Positions 45,943 through 46,796 of a stretch of DNA of 46,796 bases are shown here, piece by piece (position 1 is the first letter of the stretch; each line of letters opens with the position of its first letter). The notes under the pieces were generated by a model. It had not been told where the DNA came from and ran no database searches. It worked only from the letters and a program-made list of their open reading frames with translations. The DNA is from Salinisphaera orenii subsp. halophila YIM 95161 (GTDB lineage: Bacteria > Pseudomonadota > Gammaproteobacteria > Nevskiales > Salinisphaeraceae), in NCBI RefSeq assembly GCF_003732545.1, contig NZ_AYKF01000075.1:1-46796 (forward strand), read 5' to 3'. The position numbers and the translations under genes were made by a program.

Positions 45943-46127
45943 TCTCCGAGCTGGGAGACCGGGCGCACCTTGACTTATCGATTACAAGGCCTTTGAAAGT
46001 GCGTTGGACGTCACGGCCACGGATCGCGGCTCAACAAAACTACGCGCCGCAAGGCCATGATCGACTTTGTCGTTCGCGCGGCGGCTTGCTAGACATGGGG
46101 CGATGCAAGACCCGACCCCGTGCATGG

Positions 46128-46427
46128 CTAGCGGAGCCGTGACGGCAATTCACTCGGGTTCGCTTTGCCATGAGTACAGGCGAGGACCGTAATCTTTGCG
46201 CCTTCGACTCGGTACCAAACCAAAAACGGGAATCGGCGGAGGACCGCACGCCGAATTTCGCGGTATCTCTGCGGGTAAAGAAACGGAGTATCAGCAAGCC
46301 GGTCCAGAGTCGAACCGAATTCAGCGTTGAACTCGGCAGCCAGACCCGCTTGTTGCTGTTCGTACCATCGCTGCGCTTCGGCGACATCGCGTTCTGCAGC
46401 GCCACGAACATAAACGCTATAGCTCAA
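46128..46427 (-). CDS. RelE/ParE-superfamily toxin
   Basis: 99 residues: VYVRGAAERDVAEAQRWYEQQQAGLAAEFNAEF, then RYREIRRAVLRRFPFLVWYRVEGAKITVLACTHGKANP, the standard beta-hairpin core of ParE/RelE toxins. ParE-type members inhibit gyrase and RelE-type cleave mRNA; the sequence does not settle which, though the RRFPFLVWYRV stretch is ParE-like. Its ATG overlaps the antitoxin stop by four bases, the usual antitoxin-first order. Confidence 0.9.
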   Translation of the reverse strand: MSYSVYVRGAAERDVAEAQRWYEQQQAGLAAEFNAEFGSTLDRLADTPFLYPQRYREIRRAVLRRFPFLVWYRVEGAKITVLACTHGKANPSELPSRLR

Positions 46428-46645
46428 GGCAGCTGGCGCTTTAGCCGCTCGCGAACGTCAGACCATGAGCTTTCGTCGCCAGGATTGATGTCCGCGTCCG
46501 CAATACGCGTGTCCAATAGCGACCGCTCGGCAGCTGTGATCGGAACATCTTCTTCAGCCATCGTTTGCCAGACGGCCTCGATGAACTCCAACCGCTCAGC
46601 GGGCGTAAGTTCTTTTACCTTCGAGATCAGCGTTGCATCAATCAT
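46424..46645 (-). CDS. Antitoxin, addiction-module component (TIGR02574 type)
   Basis: 73-residue acidic helical protein beginning MIDATLISKVKELTPAERLEFIEAVW, with LLDTRIADADINPGDESSWSDVRERLKR at the end; this is the TIGR02574/COG antitoxin pattern paired with RelE/ParE toxins. It likely binds and neutralises the toxin through its C-terminus; DNA binding is not evident. ATG 46645 has no clear ribosome-binding site, and the predicted -10 is only 6 nt upstream, so the mRNA may be leaderless. Confidence 0.9.
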   Translation of the reverse strand: MIDATLISKVKELTPAERLEFIEAVWQTMAEEDVPITAAERSLLDTRIADADINPGDESSWSDVRERLKRQLP

Positions 46646-46651
46646 GGTTAG

Positions 46652-46680
46652 AGAATAGCGCGATCGTACTGTTAACCCAA
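46652..46680 (-). promoter_or_regulatory. Predicted promoter of the toxin-antitoxin operon
   Basis: Minus strand TTGGGT (46680-46675), 17-nt spacer, TATTCT (46657-46652). GTTAAC lies in the spacer/-35 region, and a second GTTAAC-containing site occurs about 85 nt upstream, possible operators. Confidence 0.5.
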
Positions 46681-46796
46681 CGCCTGAACTGACGTGAACG
46701 AATTGCTAGCCTGCAACTTCACGCCGGGTTCTACCCCGTTTCCGCGGACGGTTGAGAACAGGTTAACGGGTATTTTCGGTCTTCGGCTGCCATGCG

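Overview
The window is about 47 kb of GC-rich chromosome from a gammaproteobacterium. Three gene orders are typical of that class: TIGR02449 protein-zapA-6S RNA-5-formyltetrahydrofolate cyclo-ligase-EVE protein; proC-yggT-metX-metW-DUF4426; and groES-groEL. The GC content, lipid A/heptose/Kdo-kinase genes and several Na+/K+/H+ transporters fit a marine or halotolerant lineage such as Salinisphaera. That genus is an inference from overall character; no marker gene here proves it.

Left part (1-10.1 kb): a truncated LpxL-type acyltransferase faces a minus-strand series glnE > GT4 glycosyltransferase > hldD > ilvE > kdkA. These genes supply lipid A acylation, heptose synthesis and Kdo phosphorylation, with glutamine-synthetase control and branched-chain transamination mixed in. 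groES-groEL follow, with a sigma-32-like promoter and a clear terminator. Next (10.4-20.5 kb, plus strand): FadI-type thiolase, two Na+-coupled amino-acid transporters (NSS and AGCS), hemH, sohB, a DegQ/MucD protease, the zapA block with 6S RNA and its own promoter, a folate enzyme and an EVE protein.

Middle (21.1-35.2 kb): a minus-strand cluster ilvA > two tandem cation-diffusion facilitators > GT9 heptosyltransferase is divergent from proC-yggT-metX-metW-DUF4426. The last of these converges on a three-gene minus-strand operon (CPA1 antiporter with cytoplasmic nucleotide-binding region, alpha/beta hydrolase, TerB-like protein). An SH3/coiled-coil membrane protein is divergent from tatD, which is followed by two small envelope proteins.

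Right part (35.2-46.8 kb): gene density drops and single genes are separated by 300-800 nt spacers. It holds ynfA behind strong leader hairpins, a Sel1-repeat protein, a small lipoprotein, a KtrB/TrkH K+ transporter broken by a one-base frameshift before its last helix, a lipoprotein hydrolase, a 24-residue membrane protein, a zinc-ribbon methyltransferase, a GNAT enzyme, an Asp-nucleophile hydrolase divergent from a LysR regulator, and a RelE/ParE-type toxin-antitoxin pair. This looks like an accessory or decaying stretch.

I found no CRISPR array, tRNA, rRNA, insertion sequence or prophage, and no multi-gene system that I would call new. The observations most worth following are the ktrB frameshift, the 24-residue protein, the structured gene-free stretch at 20.7 kb and the ynfA leader.
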